The notes under the pieces: generated by a model
The model's database searches: none
The model's input: the letters and a program-made list of their open reading frames with translations, nothing else
What the model was told of the DNA's origin: nothing
Position numbers and translations under genes: made by a program
Shown here: piece by piece, positions 1-11,212 of the stretch
Layout of the letters: every line of letters begins with the position of its first letter
How positions within the stretch are numbered: position 1 is the first letter of the stretch
Source of the DNA: Dactylosporangium sp. AC04546
Lineage (GTDB): Bacteria > Actinomycetota > Actinomycetes > Mycobacteriales > Micromonosporaceae
DNA length: 64,000 nt
NCBI RefSeq assembly: GCF_022095675.1
Contig: NZ_JAHYSG010000049.1
Coordinates: 1 to 64,000, forward strand
Direction: 5' to 3'

Positions 1-2
1 CA

Positions 3-59
3 AAGACGAACCCCAAAAAGAAGAAACCCACCGACCCCCGACCCCGCCGCACAGGTTAA
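3..59 (+). CDS. C-terminal tail of a gene entering from the left (unidentified)
   Basis: An open frame enters from the window edge and ends at TAA 57-59. The 18 visible residues are lysine- and proline-rich, with a KKKK run and a PRPRR stretch, which looks like a disordered basic tail. In many actinobacteria nusB lies next to bldD, so this could be the end of nusB, but that is inference from gene order; no recognisable NusB sequence is visible. The run is locally less GC-rich than the rest of the window. Confidence 0.35.
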   Translation, partial: KTNPKKKKPTDPRPRRTG

Positions 60-70
60 AGATCAAGCTA

Positions 71-232
71 AGGCCTGTTTCATAACTGAGGCCGGGCTGC
101 GGCGGGCCCAGATTCCGTCTGGCGCCACCCCGCGAAAGCCCGGTTACAACACCGGTAGCCGGACTTCCGCGGGGCGACGCCAGACGAAATCTGGACTCCG
201 CCTCGCTCCGACCCCAGTTATGAAACAGGCCT
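71..232. mobile_element. MITE-like palindromic element with TA target duplication
   Basis: Perfect 18-bp terminal inverted repeats (71-88 and 215-232, beginning AGGCCTGTTTCATAAC) are each flanked by TA (69-70 and 233-234). That fits a TA target-site duplication as made by IS630/Tc1-type or some IS5-type transposases. The interior is also an imperfect palindrome almost to the centre near 150, so single-stranded DNA or RNA would fold into one long hairpin. It holds no ORF, so any movement would need a transposase in trans. The responsible family is not identifiable from the sequence alone. Confidence 0.7.
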
Positions 233-244
233 TAGTCGTCCACG

Positions 245-264
245 GGCCGCCCCGCGGGGCGGCC
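245..264. terminator. Perfect 20-bp GC palindrome, possible terminator
   Basis: A perfect palindrome made only of G and C (GGCCGCCCC then GCGGGGCGGCC) lies just after the MITE, between the gene ending at 59 and the oppositely oriented bldD. It could stop transcription of the upstream gene, but no T-tract follows. It could equally be chance in such GC-rich DNA. Confidence 0.3.
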
Positions 265-451
265 TCCGGCACTGCTCCCGCCGGGAGACGCACGTCCTGG
301 TGCGCTCCGGCCGGAAGCTCGTGCCCCGACGGACGCCGCCGACGCGGCGGTGGTGATCTCGGCCGGTTACCAGCAGCGACCGGCCGCCGGTGACAATCCG
401 CACACCCCGCTCGGCCGGATGCGCCGCCACGGGCGGCCGACCGGCCCCGCC

Positions 452-577
452 GGCCAGGCCGCCCGCAGCCATGCGAAAAGGGCCGCCCCCGCTGGTCAGG
501 CCGCCCGCAGCCGCGCGAAATGGGCCGCCCCCGCTGGCCAGGCCGCCCGCAACCGCGCGAAAAGGGCCGCCCCCGGC
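452..577. repeat. Three tandem 42-bp repeats
   Basis: Three direct copies of a 42-bp unit (452-493, 494-535, 536-577) differ at only a few bases. Each contains the core CAGGCCGCCCGCAGCC followed by GCGAAAAGGGCCGCCCCC. The length is a multiple of three, so a frame stays open through it (a 14-residue Ala/Arg/Lys-rich unit), but there is no convincing start or ribosome site. The array ends about 30 bp before the bldD stop. Apart from it, the MITE and the palindrome, nothing was found in 235-610. Confidence 0.75.
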
Positions 578-610
578 CGGGCGCGGCCCCTCAGGAGGCG
601 CGGTGCGTGA

Positions 611-1099
611 TCAGCTCTGGAACAGGCTGCGGGGGTCGGTGACCAGGACGCCGTGCTCGTTCAGGCGCTCGACCAGGCCCGACGGCGAGGCGTCGTAGAC
701 GATCGCCAGGGCGCGCAGGTCGTCGGCGCGGATCGACAGGACGCGGCCGTTGTAGTCGCCGCGCTGCTGCTGGATGGCCCGCGCGTACCGCGCCACGTAG
801 GCCAGGTCCTCGGCACCGGCGTCGTAGAGGCGCTCCAGGTCGAGGACGATCTTGTTGGTGGGCTCGTGGCGGACGCCGCTGCCCTCGGGGAGCAGTTCGG
901 CGACGGGGACGCGGTAGAACTCGGCCAGTTCGGCGAGGCGCGAGACCGTGACGGCACGGTCGCCGCGCTCGTAGGAACCGACGACGACGGCCTTCCAGCG
1001 CCCGGCCGACTTCTCCTCGACACCCTGCAGAGACAGCCCCTGCTGCTGTCGGATGGAACGCAGGCGAGCACCAAGAGACTTGGCGTACTCAGACGGCAT
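611..1099 (-). CDS. bldD: Developmental regulator BldD, c-di-GMP-responsive repressor
   Basis: This 162-residue protein has an N-terminal HTH_3 DNA-binding domain (about 5-70, with the conserved VVVGSYERGDRAVTV stretch) and the BldD C-terminal domain. The c-di-GMP signature RxD-X8-RxxD is intact: RGD at 113-115 and RADD at 124-127, almost the same positions as in Streptomyces coelicolor BldD. In streptomycetes BldD bound to tetrameric c-di-GMP represses sporulation genes during vegetative growth. The ATG at 1099 is preferred over an upstream GTG at 1117 because GGGAG lies 7 bases before it and because it matches the Streptomyces N-terminus. It diverges from the pyr operon. Confidence 0.96.
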   Translation of the reverse strand: MPSEYAKSLGARLRSIRQQQGLSLQGVEEKSAGRWKAVVVGSYERGDRAVTVSRLAELAEFYRVPVAELLPEGSGVRHEPTNKIVLDLERLYDAGAEDLAYVARYARAIQQQRGDYNGRVLSIRADDLRALAIVYDASPSGLVERLNEHGVLVTDPRSLFQS

Positions 1100-1152
1100 A
1101 CGGACACTCCCAGTCACTGGCCTGAGGGGTTTCCCCAGCGATCGCTACGGAG

Positions 1153-1165
1153 CGTGACCGTAACT
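1153..1165 (-). promoter_or_regulatory. Candidate BldD operator upstream of bldD
   Basis: On the bldD strand this reads AGTTA-CGG-TCACG, close to the BldD consensus AGTGA-(N)-TCACC. It lies about 55 bases upstream of the bldD start, in the region shared with the divergent pyr operon. BldD is known to repress its own gene in Streptomyces, so the place is sensible. It is a short motif with one mismatch per half, hence low confidence. Confidence 0.35.
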
Positions 1166-1203
1166 GGCATACGACGCGTGGTCAAGTGCCCGAGACCCTT
1201 CCG

Positions 1204-1231
1204 TTGCCCTGGTCAGGGCGGTTGTTAGGGT
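1204..1231 (+). promoter_or_regulatory. Candidate promoter of the pyr operon
   Basis: TTGCCC (1204-1209), a 16-bp spacer and TAGGGT (1226-1231) resemble a housekeeping sigma promoter. Transcription would begin near 1238, giving a leader of about 50 bases before the TTG start of pyrR. No PyrR attenuator or terminator hairpin is obvious in the leader. In mycobacteria PyrR acts at the level of translation by binding near the ribosome site, and that remains possible here. Confidence 0.35.
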
Positions 1232-1289
1232 AGGTGGCGTTCGACGTCCTTTAACGACCCGTCCAGCGAGGCGGGGAAGGAGGTCTGGT

Positions 1290-1859
1290 TTGTCGTCCCC
1301 GACAACCGGCACTGAGCTGGGAAAAACCATCCTCTCGGCGGAAGATGTCGCCCGGGTGGTTGACCGGATTGCCCACCAAATTCTGGAAAAGACGTCCGGC
1401 GCGGCCGAAACTGTGCTGTTGGGCATACCTACCCGGGGCGTGCCGCTGGCTCGGCGCCTCGCCGCCCGGATCGCCACCTTCGAGGGTGCGGACATCCCGG
1501 TCGGTGTGTTGGACATCACGCTCTATCGGGACGATCTGCGCCTCCAGGCCACCCGTGCCGTGGGTCACACGGAGATCCCGCCCGGCGGCCTCGACGGGCG
1601 CCGCGTCATCCTCGTCGACGACGTCCTCTTCTCCGGCCGCACGGTCCGCGCCGCGCTCGACGCGCTGAAGGACCTGGGCCGCCCGCGCGCCGTCCAGCTC
1701 GCCGTCCTGGTCGACCGCGGCCACCGCGAGCTCCCGATTCGCGCCGACTACGTCGGGAAGAACATCCCGACCTCGCTGGACGAGAGCGTGCGTGTGCTGA
1801 CCGCCGAGCACGACGGCCTCGACGCGGTGATGATCCAGACGAAGGGGCAGAAATCATGA
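1290..1859 (+). CDS. pyrR: Bifunctional pyr operon regulator / uracil phosphoribosyltransferase PyrR
   Basis: The product of 189 residues is a type I phosphoribosyltransferase. The PRPP-binding loop [13 protein letters not shown] is at about 106-118, and PyrR-type blocks ([21 protein letters not shown]) surround it. PyrR senses UMP/PRPP and regulates pyr mRNA; many also have weak uracil phosphoribosyltransferase activity. The start is TTG 1290, preceded by GGAAGGAGG at about 1275-1283; no better start was seen. It is the first gene of the operon and overlaps pyrB by an ATGA. Confidence 0.95.
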   Translation: MSSPTTGTELGKTILSAEDVARVVDRIAHQILEKTSGAAETVLLGIPTRGVPLARRLAARIATFEGADIPVGVLDITLYRDDLRLQATRAVGHTEIPPGGLDGRRVILVDDVLFSGRTVRAALDALKDLGRPRAVQLAVLVDRGHRELPIRADYVGKNIPTSLDESVRVLTAEHDGLDAVMIQTKGQKS

Positions 1860-2770
1860 TCAAGCATCTGCTCAGCGCCGCCGACCTCGACGCCGCCACC
1901 GCGACCCAGGTGCTCGACACCGCGGAGGAGATGGCCGGGCTGGCCGCCCGCGAGGTGAAGAAGCTGCCGACGCTGCGCGGCCGGACCGTGGTGAACCTCT
2001 TCTACGAGGACTCGACCCGCACCCGCATCTCGTTCGAGGCGGCCGCGAAGCGGCTCTCCGCCGACGTCATCAACTTCTCCGCCAAGGGCTCCAGCGTGTC
2101 CAAGGGGGAGAGCCTCAAGGACACCGCGCTCACCCTGCAGGCGATGGGCGCCGACGCGGTCGTCATCCGCCACCCGGCCAGCGGCGCGCCGCACCGCCTC
2201 GCCAACTGGGTCGAGGGCAGCGTCGTCAACGCCGGCGACGGCACGCACGAGCACCCGACCCAGGCGCTGCTCGACGCGTACACGATGCGCAGCCGGCTCA
2301 AGCGCATCGCCGGGCTCGACGTGGTCATCGTCGGCGACGTGCTGCACTCCCGGGTCGCCCGCTCCAACGTGCTGCTGCTGCACACGCTCGGGGCGAAGGT
2401 GACGCTCGTCGCGCCGCCGACCCTGCTGCCGGTCGGGGTCGAGGCGTGGCCCGCCGAGACGAGCTACGACCTCGACGCCGTGGTCCCGGACGCCGACGTG
2501 GTCATGATGCTGCGGGTCCAGCGGGAGCGGATGAACCAGGCGTACTTCCCGTCCGAGCGCGAGTACGCCCGCCGCTACGGCTTCGACCTGCCGCGCATGC
2601 GCCGCCTGCCGGAGCACGCGATCGTCATGCACCCCGGACCGATGAACCGGGGCATGGAGATCGCGCCCGAGGTGGCCGACTCGGCCCGCTCCACGATCGT
2701 CGAACAGGTCGCCAACGGCGTGTCCGTGCGGATGGCGGTCCTCTACCTGCTCCTGGGAGGAAAGTCATGA
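1856..2770 (+). CDS. pyrB: Aspartate carbamoyltransferase catalytic chain
   Basis: Makes N-carbamoyl-aspartate from carbamoyl phosphate and aspartate, the first committed pyrimidine step. At 304 residues it matches catalytic chains. The carbamoyl-phosphate motif STRTR (from Ser53, in [12 protein letters not shown]) and the HPTQALLD motif are intact. No pyrI regulatory chain is nearby, as usual for actinobacteria. The ATG overlaps the pyrR stop and the gene's own stop overlaps the pyrC start, so expression is probably coupled through the operon. Confidence 0.97.
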   Translation: MIKHLLSAADLDAATATQVLDTAEEMAGLAAREVKKLPTLRGRTVVNLFYEDSTRTRISFEAAAKRLSADVINFSAKGSSVSKGESLKDTALTLQAMGADAVVIRHPASGAPHRLANWVEGSVVNAGDGTHEHPTQALLDAYTMRSRLKRIAGLDVVIVGDVLHSRVARSNVLLLHTLGAKVTLVAPPTLLPVGVEAWPAETSYDLDAVVPDADVVMMLRVQRERMNQAYFPSEREYARRYGFDLPRMRRLPEHAIVMHPGPMNRGMEIAPEVADSARSTIVEQVANGVSVRMAVLYLLLGGKS

Positions 2771-3996
2771 CCGCCATCAAGGGCACGCACCTCGGCGACA
2801 TCCACGTCGAGAACGGGGTCATCGTCCGCATCGACCCGGACGGCAAGGGCGATCTCGTCGTGCTCCCCGGCCTGGTCGACCTCCACACCCACCTGCGGGA
2901 GCCGGGCCGCGAGGACGCCGAGACCGTCGAGTCCGGATCCCGGTCCGCCGCCCTCGGCGGCTACACCGCCGTCTGCGCCATGGCCAACACCTCGCCGGTC
3001 GCCGACACGGCCGGCGTCGTCGAGCAGGTCTGGCGCCTGGGCCGCGAGGCCGGGCTGGTCGACGTGCAGCCGGTCGGCGCCGTCACCGTCGGCCTGGCCG
3101 GCGAGCAGCTCGCCGAGCTCGGCGCGATGGCCGACTCGGCCGCCCGCGTGCGGGTCTTCTCCGACGACGGGCACTGCGTGAGCGACCCGCGGCTCATGCG
3201 TCGCGCCCTGGAGTACGTGAAGGCCTTCGACGGCGTCGTCGCGCAGCACGCCGAGGAGCCCCGGCTCACCACCGGCGCCCAGATGAACGAGGGTGAGGTC
3301 GCCGCCCGGCTGGGCCTCACCGGCTGGCCCGCCGTGGCCGAGGAGGCGATCATCGCCCGCGACGCCCTCATGGCGGGGCACGTCGGCGCGCGCCTGCACA
3401 TCTGCCACGTGTCCACGGCCGGCAGCGTCGAGCTCATCCGCTGGGCCAAGTCGAAGGGCTGGCGGGTCACCGCCGAGGTGACGCCGCACCACCTGCTGCT
3501 CACCGAGGACCGGGCGACCGGCTACGACCCGGTCTTCAAGGTCAACCCGCCGCTGCGCACCCAGGCCGACGTCGACGCCCTCCGCGCGGGCCTGCGCGAC
3601 GGCACGATCGACTGCGTGGCCACCGACCACGCGCCGCACAGCGTGGAGGACAAGGAGTGCGAGTGGGCGTACGCCCGGCCGGGCATGCTCGGCCTGGAGA
3701 CCGCCCTCGCCATCGTGGTGAAGACGATGGGCCCCGACTGGGACCGCATCGCCGAGTGGATGTCGGCGGCGCCGGCCCGCATCGCCGGGCTCCAGGGGCA
3801 CGGCCAGGCCCTCGAGGTGGGCGCCCCGGCCAACATCGCGCTCTTCGACCCGGCCGTGACCTGGACCGTCGACCCGACGGCCATGGCCAGCCGGTCCCGC
3901 AACACCCCATATGCCGGAACGGAACTGCGCGGCCGCATCGTGGCGACCTACCTGCGCGGGGAGCCCACGGTACTGAACGGAAAGGCCACGCGGTGA
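2767..3996 (+). CDS. pyrC: Dihydroorotase
   Basis: A zinc amidohydrolase of 409 residues that cyclises carbamoyl-aspartate to dihydroorotate. The metal motif [10 protein letters not shown] is near the N-terminus, with [15 protein letters not shown] and the catalytic DHAPH later. It belongs to the long-chain (class I, PyrC/AllB-like) type. The N-terminus is slightly short before the HxH motif. The ATG at 2767 overlaps the pyrB stop and follows GGGAGGAAAG. The stop overlaps the GTG of carA. Confidence 0.96.
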   Translation: MTAIKGTHLGDIHVENGVIVRIDPDGKGDLVVLPGLVDLHTHLREPGREDAETVESGSRSAALGGYTAVCAMANTSPVADTAGVVEQVWRLGREAGLVDVQPVGAVTVGLAGEQLAELGAMADSAARVRVFSDDGHCVSDPRLMRRALEYVKAFDGVVAQHAEEPRLTTGAQMNEGEVAARLGLTGWPAVAEEAIIARDALMAGHVGARLHICHVSTAGSVELIRWAKSKGWRVTAEVTPHHLLLTEDRATGYDPVFKVNPPLRTQADVDALRAGLRDGTIDCVATDHAPHSVEDKECEWAYARPGMLGLETALAIVVKTMGPDWDRIAEWMSAAPARIAGLQGHGQALEVGAPANIALFDPAVTWTVDPTAMASRSRNTPYAGTELRGRIVATYLRGEPTVLNGKATR

Positions 3997-5097
3997 AGCG
4001 CAGAGAGGCACTGCTCGTCCTCGAGGACGGTCGCACCTTCCGCGGCGAGGCGTTCGGCAGCATCGGCGAGACGTTCGGCGAGGCCGTCTTCAACACCGGC
4101 ATGACCGGCTACCAGGAGACCCTCACCGACCCGTCCTACCACCGCCAGGTGGTCGTGCAGACCGCGCCGCAGATCGGCAACACCGGCATCAACGGCGAGG
4201 ACGACGAGTCGGACCGCATCTGGGTGGCCGGCTACGTGGTGCGCGACCCGTCCCGCTCCTACTCGAACTGGCGGGCGGGCGGCAGCCTGGAGGACCGGCT
4301 CGCCGTCGAGGGGATCGTCGGCATCAGCGGCATCGACACCCGCGCCCTCACCCGCCACCTGCGCGAGCGGGGGGCCATGCGGGTCGGGGTGTCCAGCGTC
4401 GACGACGACCGCGACGGGCTGCTCGAGCGCGTCCGGCAGCAGCCGGAGATGGTCGGCGCGGACCTGTCCGGCGAGGTGAGCACGCCCCAGCGGTACACCG
4501 TGCAGGCCGAGGGCGAACAGCGCTTCACCGTCGCCGCGATCGACCTCGGCATCAAGCGCAACGTCCCGCGCCGGCTCGCCAAGCGGGGCGTCACCACCCA
4601 CGTGCTGCCGGCCAGCGCCACGCTCGACGACATCAGAGCAGTGGGGGCCGACGCCGTGTTCTTCTCACCCGGCCCGGGCGACCCGGCCACCGCGGACGGG
4701 CCGGTGGCGCTGGCGCGCGCCGTCCTGTCCGCGCGGATCCCGTTGTTCGGCATCTGCTTCGGCAGCCAGATCCTGGGCCGCGCGCTGGGGTTCGGCACCT
4801 ACAAGCTGGGGTACGGCCACCGGGGCATCAACCAGCCGGTCGTCGACCGGATCACCGGCAAGGTCGAGATCACCAGCCACAACCACGGCTTCGCGGTCGA
4901 CGCGCCGATCGACCGCCGCCACGACACCGACTTCGGCGCGGTCGAGGTGAGCCACGTCTGCCTCAACGACGACGTCGTCGAAGGACTGCGGTGCCTGGAC
5001 GTGCCGGCGTTCACGGTGCAGTACCACCCGGAGGCGGCAGCGGGGCCGCACGACGCGGATTACCTGTTCGACCGATTCGCGGAGTTGATGAACACCA

Positions 5098-5105
<8 letters not shown>
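3993..5105 (+). CDS. carA: Carbamoyl-phosphate synthase small (glutaminase) subunit
   Basis: CarA (370 residues) releases ammonia from glutamine and passes it to CarB. It has the N-terminal CPSase small-chain domain ([14 protein letters not shown]) and a C-terminal class I glutamine amidotransferase domain. The nucleophile is Cys255 in [14 protein letters not shown], and His/Glu of the triad are in the [10 protein letters not shown] motif. The GTG start overlaps the pyrC stop; the frame continues upstream through pyrC only as a shadow. The end overlaps carB by 8 bases. The product serves both pyrimidine and arginine synthesis. Confidence 0.96.
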
Positions 5106-8402
<3,297 letters not shown>

Positions 8403-8406
<4 letters not shown>

Positions 8407-9389
8407 GCCTCTACGAGCGGCTGGCCCGCCCCCTGCTGTTCCGGTGGGGCGGCGGCGACGCCGAGACGGTCCACGAGCGGACCGTCCGCATGCTGTCGCG
8501 GGTGCCGGGCGTCCGGCACCCGCTCAGCCCGCCCGGGGCGCGCCGCACGGTCTTCGGCGTCGACTTCCCCAACCCGGTCGGCCTGGCCGCCGGGATGGAC
8601 AAGGACGGCCGCGCGCTGCGGGCCTGGCCCCGGCTCGGCTTCGGCTTCGTCGAGGTCGGCACGGTCACCCGGCACGCCCAGCCGGGCAACGACCGGCCCC
8701 GGCTGTTCCGCCTGCCCGAGCACGAGGCGATCGTGAACCGGATGGGCTTCAACAACGCCGGCGCGGAGGCCCTGGCCGCCCGCCTGCGCGCCCTGGGGCC
8801 GCTGCCGGTGCCTCTGGGCATCAGCCTGGGCAAGTCGAAGGTGACCCCTCTCGCGGGCGCCGTCGAGGATTACGTCCACTCATTCCGGCAGCTGTACCGC
8901 CTGGGCGACTACTTCGCCGTGAACGTGAGCTCGCCGAACACCCCCGGGCTGCGCGAGCTGCAGGACAAGGCCCAGCTGTCGGCCCTGCTCGGCGCCCTGC
9001 GCGCGGAGAACCCCGAGGGCCGGCCGGTGCTGGTCAAGGTCGCCCCGGACCTCACCGAGGCGGCCCTGGGCGAGCTGCTCGACGTCTGCCTGGAGCGGGG
9101 TGTGGCCGGCCTCATCGCGACGAACACCACGGTCGAGCGCCCGGTCCCGTTCGACGGGCCCGGCGGGCTCAGCGGCCGCCCGCTCGCCGCGCGGGCGGTC
9201 GAGGTGGTCCGGTTCGTGGCCAAGGAGAGCGGCCTGCCGGTGATCGGCGTGGGCGGGATCACCCGCCCCGACGACGCCCGGCGCATGGTCGACGCCGGCG
9301 CGAGCCTGGTCCAGCTGTACAGCGGCCTGATCTACCACGGCCCCGGGCTGGTGCGCGGCTGCATCGCCGCGACCCGGTTCCCGCTGTGA
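8403..9389 (+). CDS. pyrD: Dihydroorotate dehydrogenase (quinone), class 2
   Basis: An FMN enzyme of 328 residues that oxidises dihydroorotate to orotate. The class 2 hallmark is the N-terminal extension ([13 protein letters not shown]) that associates with the membrane and quinone pool. Conserved blocks include [22 protein letters not shown] and [14 protein letters not shown], which holds the catalytic serine. The GTG start overlaps the carB stop (GTGA), so its place in the operon is firm. The next enzyme of the pathway, pyrE, is not in this window. Confidence 0.96.
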
Positions 9390-9421
9390 CCACTGCCCGT
9401 TCCCGATCTCTGGAGTCGCAC

Positions 9422-10264
9422 GTGACCGTCTCGTTCGGGGCCCGGCTGCGGGCCGCCATGGACGCCCTGGGGCCGCTGTGCGTGGGGATCGACCCCCACC
9501 CCTCCCTCCTGGCCTCCTGGGGCCTCTCCGACGATGTCAAGGGCCTGGAAGCGTTCAGTCAGACGGTGGGGGAGGCGCTGGCCGACCGGGTCGCGGTGAT
9601 GAAGCCCCAGTCTGCGTTTTATGAGCGTTTCGGCTCCAGGGGCATAGCGGTCCTGGAGTCAACTATCCGACAGTTGCGCTCGGCCGGAACTCTTGTGTTG
9701 CTCGACGTCAAGCGGGGTGACATCGGCTCCACGGCCGCCGCGTACGCCGATGCGTACCTCGACCCGGCCGCTCCGCTGTGCGCCGACGCGATCACGATCA
9801 GCCCGTACCTCGGCTTCGGCGCGTTGCGCCCGATCGTGGAGAAAGCCCAGCAGAACGGCCTCGGCGCGTTCGTCCTCGCCCTCACCTCGAATCCCGAAGG
9901 GGCGGCCGTCCAGCGGGCCGTCGGGGCCGGCGGCAAGACCGTCGCACAGGCCGTGATCGACGAGATTTCGCAGGTCAACGAGGGTGCGGCGCCGCTCGGC
10001 GACGTCGGTGTGGTCATCGGCGCGACGATCGGGCCGACCGGCCACAACCTGACCAACCTCAATGGACCGATCCTCGCGCCGGGCCTCGGCGCCCAGGGCG
10101 GGCGGGCCGAGGATCTGCGAGTCGTGTTCGGAGACGCCCTCGGCGACGTCCTCCCGTCGTGGTCCCGCGAGGTGCTCTCGGCGGGTCCGGACGTGGCCGC
10201 GCTGCGGGCCGCGGCGGACCGCGCGAGGGACGTTTGCGCCGCCGCAATCGCGGTGACGGCTTGA
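9422..10264 (+). CDS. pyrF: Orotidine 5'-phosphate decarboxylase (subfamily 2)
   Basis: Converts OMP to UMP, the last step of the pathway. The catalytic block LVLLDVKRGDIGSTAAAYA contains the Asp-Lys-Asp array, and the N-terminus LCVGIDPHPSLL is typical of the mycobacterial/streptomycete type. At 280 residues it fits subfamily 2. The GTG at 9422 follows TGGAG by 6 bases. An upstream in-frame GTG at 9386 overlaps the pyrD stop but has no ribosome site, so it is second choice. Last gene of the pyr operon. Confidence 0.94.
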   Translation: MTVSFGARLRAAMDALGPLCVGIDPHPSLLASWGLSDDVKGLEAFSQTVGEALADRVAVMKPQSAFYERFGSRGIAVLESTIRQLRSAGTLVLLDVKRGDIGSTAAAYADAYLDPAAPLCADAITISPYLGFGALRPIVEKAQQNGLGAFVLALTSNPEGAAVQRAVGAGGKTVAQAVIDEISQVNEGAAPLGDVGVVIGATIGPTGHNLTNLNGPILAPGLGAQGGRAEDLRVVFGDALGDVLPSWSREVLSAGPDVAALRAAADRARDVCAAAIAVTA

Positions 10265-10304
10265 TCACCGAATCGCCACAGGCCGTCGATCTTGTCTTCC
10301 GACG

Positions 10305-10333
10305 TTGCTGAAATGGCGTCTGACCGCTAGTTT
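10305..10333 (+). promoter_or_regulatory. Promoter of mihF
   Basis: TTGCTG (10305-10310), exactly 17 bases, then TAGTTT (10328-10333). This places transcription start near 10340 and gives mihF its own short leader, separate from the pyr operon that ends at 10264. A GAGGAG ribosome site follows at about 10373. Confidence 0.5.
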
Positions 10334-10383
10334 TCCCGGCGCTAGACCATCAACACTTTTTTCAAGGGACCTGAGGAGACCTG

Positions 10384-10704
10384 GTGCCGCTCCCGTCACT
10401 GAGCCCGGAACAGCGCGCAGCCGCTTTGGAAAAGGCGGCTGAGATCCGCAAGGCGCGCGCTGAGCTGAAGGAGCAACTCAAGCAGGGCAAGACGACGCTT
10501 GCTGCCGTGATCGACCGCGCGGAGGCCGACGACGTCGTCGGCAAGCTCAAGGTCTCGGCCGTGCTCCAGGCGATGCCCGGCATCGGCAAGATCCGGGCAA
10601 CGCAGATCATGGAGAAGCTGAAGATCGCCGAAAGCCGTCGCCTGCGCGGCCTCGGCGACCAGCAGCGCAAGGCACTGCTCGGGGAGTTCGCCGGCGGCAA
10701 GTGA
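10384..10704 (+). CDS. mihF: Actinobacterial integration host factor (mIHF/sIHF)
   Basis: This 106-residue basic protein has the actinobacterial IHF layout. A long N-terminal helix (about 9-40, EQRAAALEKAAEIRKARAEL) is followed by a helix-two-turn-helix DNA-binding region containing MPGIGKIRATQIMEKLKI. It is a nucleoid-associated protein that shapes DNA and affects phage integration; it is unrelated in sequence to E. coli IHF. The start is GTG 10384 after GAGGAG. Its usual neighbour gmk is missing downstream; an intrinsic terminator follows instead. Confidence 0.94.
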   Translation: MPLPSLSPEQRAAALEKAAEIRKARAELKEQLKQGKTTLAAVIDRAEADDVVGKLKVSAVLQAMPGIGKIRATQIMEKLKIAESRRLRGLGDQQRKALLGEFAGGK

Positions 10705-10740
10705 CCGCCCAGCCGGTCCCCCCGGACCAGTGTGAGACCT

Positions 10741-10772
10741 CGAAGCGCCCGGGCCACGGCCCGGGCGCTTCG
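10741..10772 (+). terminator. Intrinsic terminator after mihF
   Basis: Perfect 15-bp arms (10741-10755 and 10758-10772, CGAAGCGCCCGGGCC and its complement) almost meet at the centre, 37 bases after the mihF stop. The T-tract is poor (CCGTTGCC), which is common for terminators in high-GC actinobacteria. Confidence 0.75.
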
Positions 10773-10883
10773 CCGTTGCCCTCCGTGTCGGCCTCTCGAC
10801 ACTCCGCCCGGGTGAACGCCGGGTGGCTCCGCTGGTCATCCAGCGGTATTGCGACGAGGGTCACGCAGACGGCCGTCACGCTC

Positions 10884-10892
10884 TGGTAAGGT
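10884..10892 (+). promoter_or_regulatory. Extended -10 promoter element before rpoZ
   Basis: TGG-TAAGGT fits the extended -10 form TGn-TAnnnT. No good -35 lies at the right distance, as is usual for this class. Transcription would start near 10899, about 40 bases before the rpoZ GTG. Confidence 0.4.
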
Positions 10893-10939
10893 TGCCGGGT
10901 TCGTGAGCCGTCAATTGCGAAAGTGTTGAGGTTGTTTCC

Positions 10940-11206
10940 GTGGCCGGAACCGTGGCAGACCCGCAGGGGATCACCAACCCGCCGATCGACGAGCTGCTCG
11001 AGAAGACGACGTCGAAGTACGCACTGGTGATCTTCGCGGCGAAGCGTGCCCGCCAGGTCAATGCCTACTACAGCCAGCTCGGCGAGGGTCTCCTCGAATA
11101 CGTGGGCCCGCTCGTCGAGACCACGCCGCAGGAGAAGCCGCTCTCCATCGCCCTGCGGGAGATCAACGGCGGTCTGCTGACCGCCGAGCGCATCGACGAG
11201 GCCTAG
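10940..11206 (+). CDS. rpoZ: RNA polymerase omega subunit
   Basis: At 88 residues the size is right for omega. The conserved core [20 protein letters not shown] and [12 protein letters not shown] is followed by [14 protein letters not shown]. Omega binds the beta' C-terminus and helps assemble RNA polymerase. The start is GTG 10940. A TTGAGG stretch about 10 bases upstream may serve as ribosome site. coaBC follows after only 6 bases, the usual actinobacterial order. Confidence 0.95.
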   Translation: MAGTVADPQGITNPPIDELLEKTTSKYALVIFAAKRARQVNAYYSQLGEGLLEYVGPLVETTPQEKPLSIALREINGGLLTAERIDEA

Positions 11207-11212
11207 GCCTCG

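Noticed and set aside
452..577. Repeat array considered as CRISPR
   Set aside because: The copies are directly adjacent with no unique spacers, only three units, and no cas genes are nearby.
390..698. Proline/alanine-rich ORF through the 42-bp repeats
   Set aside because: It overlaps the end of bldD, has no ribosome site, and the composition is what GC-rich repeats give in any frame.
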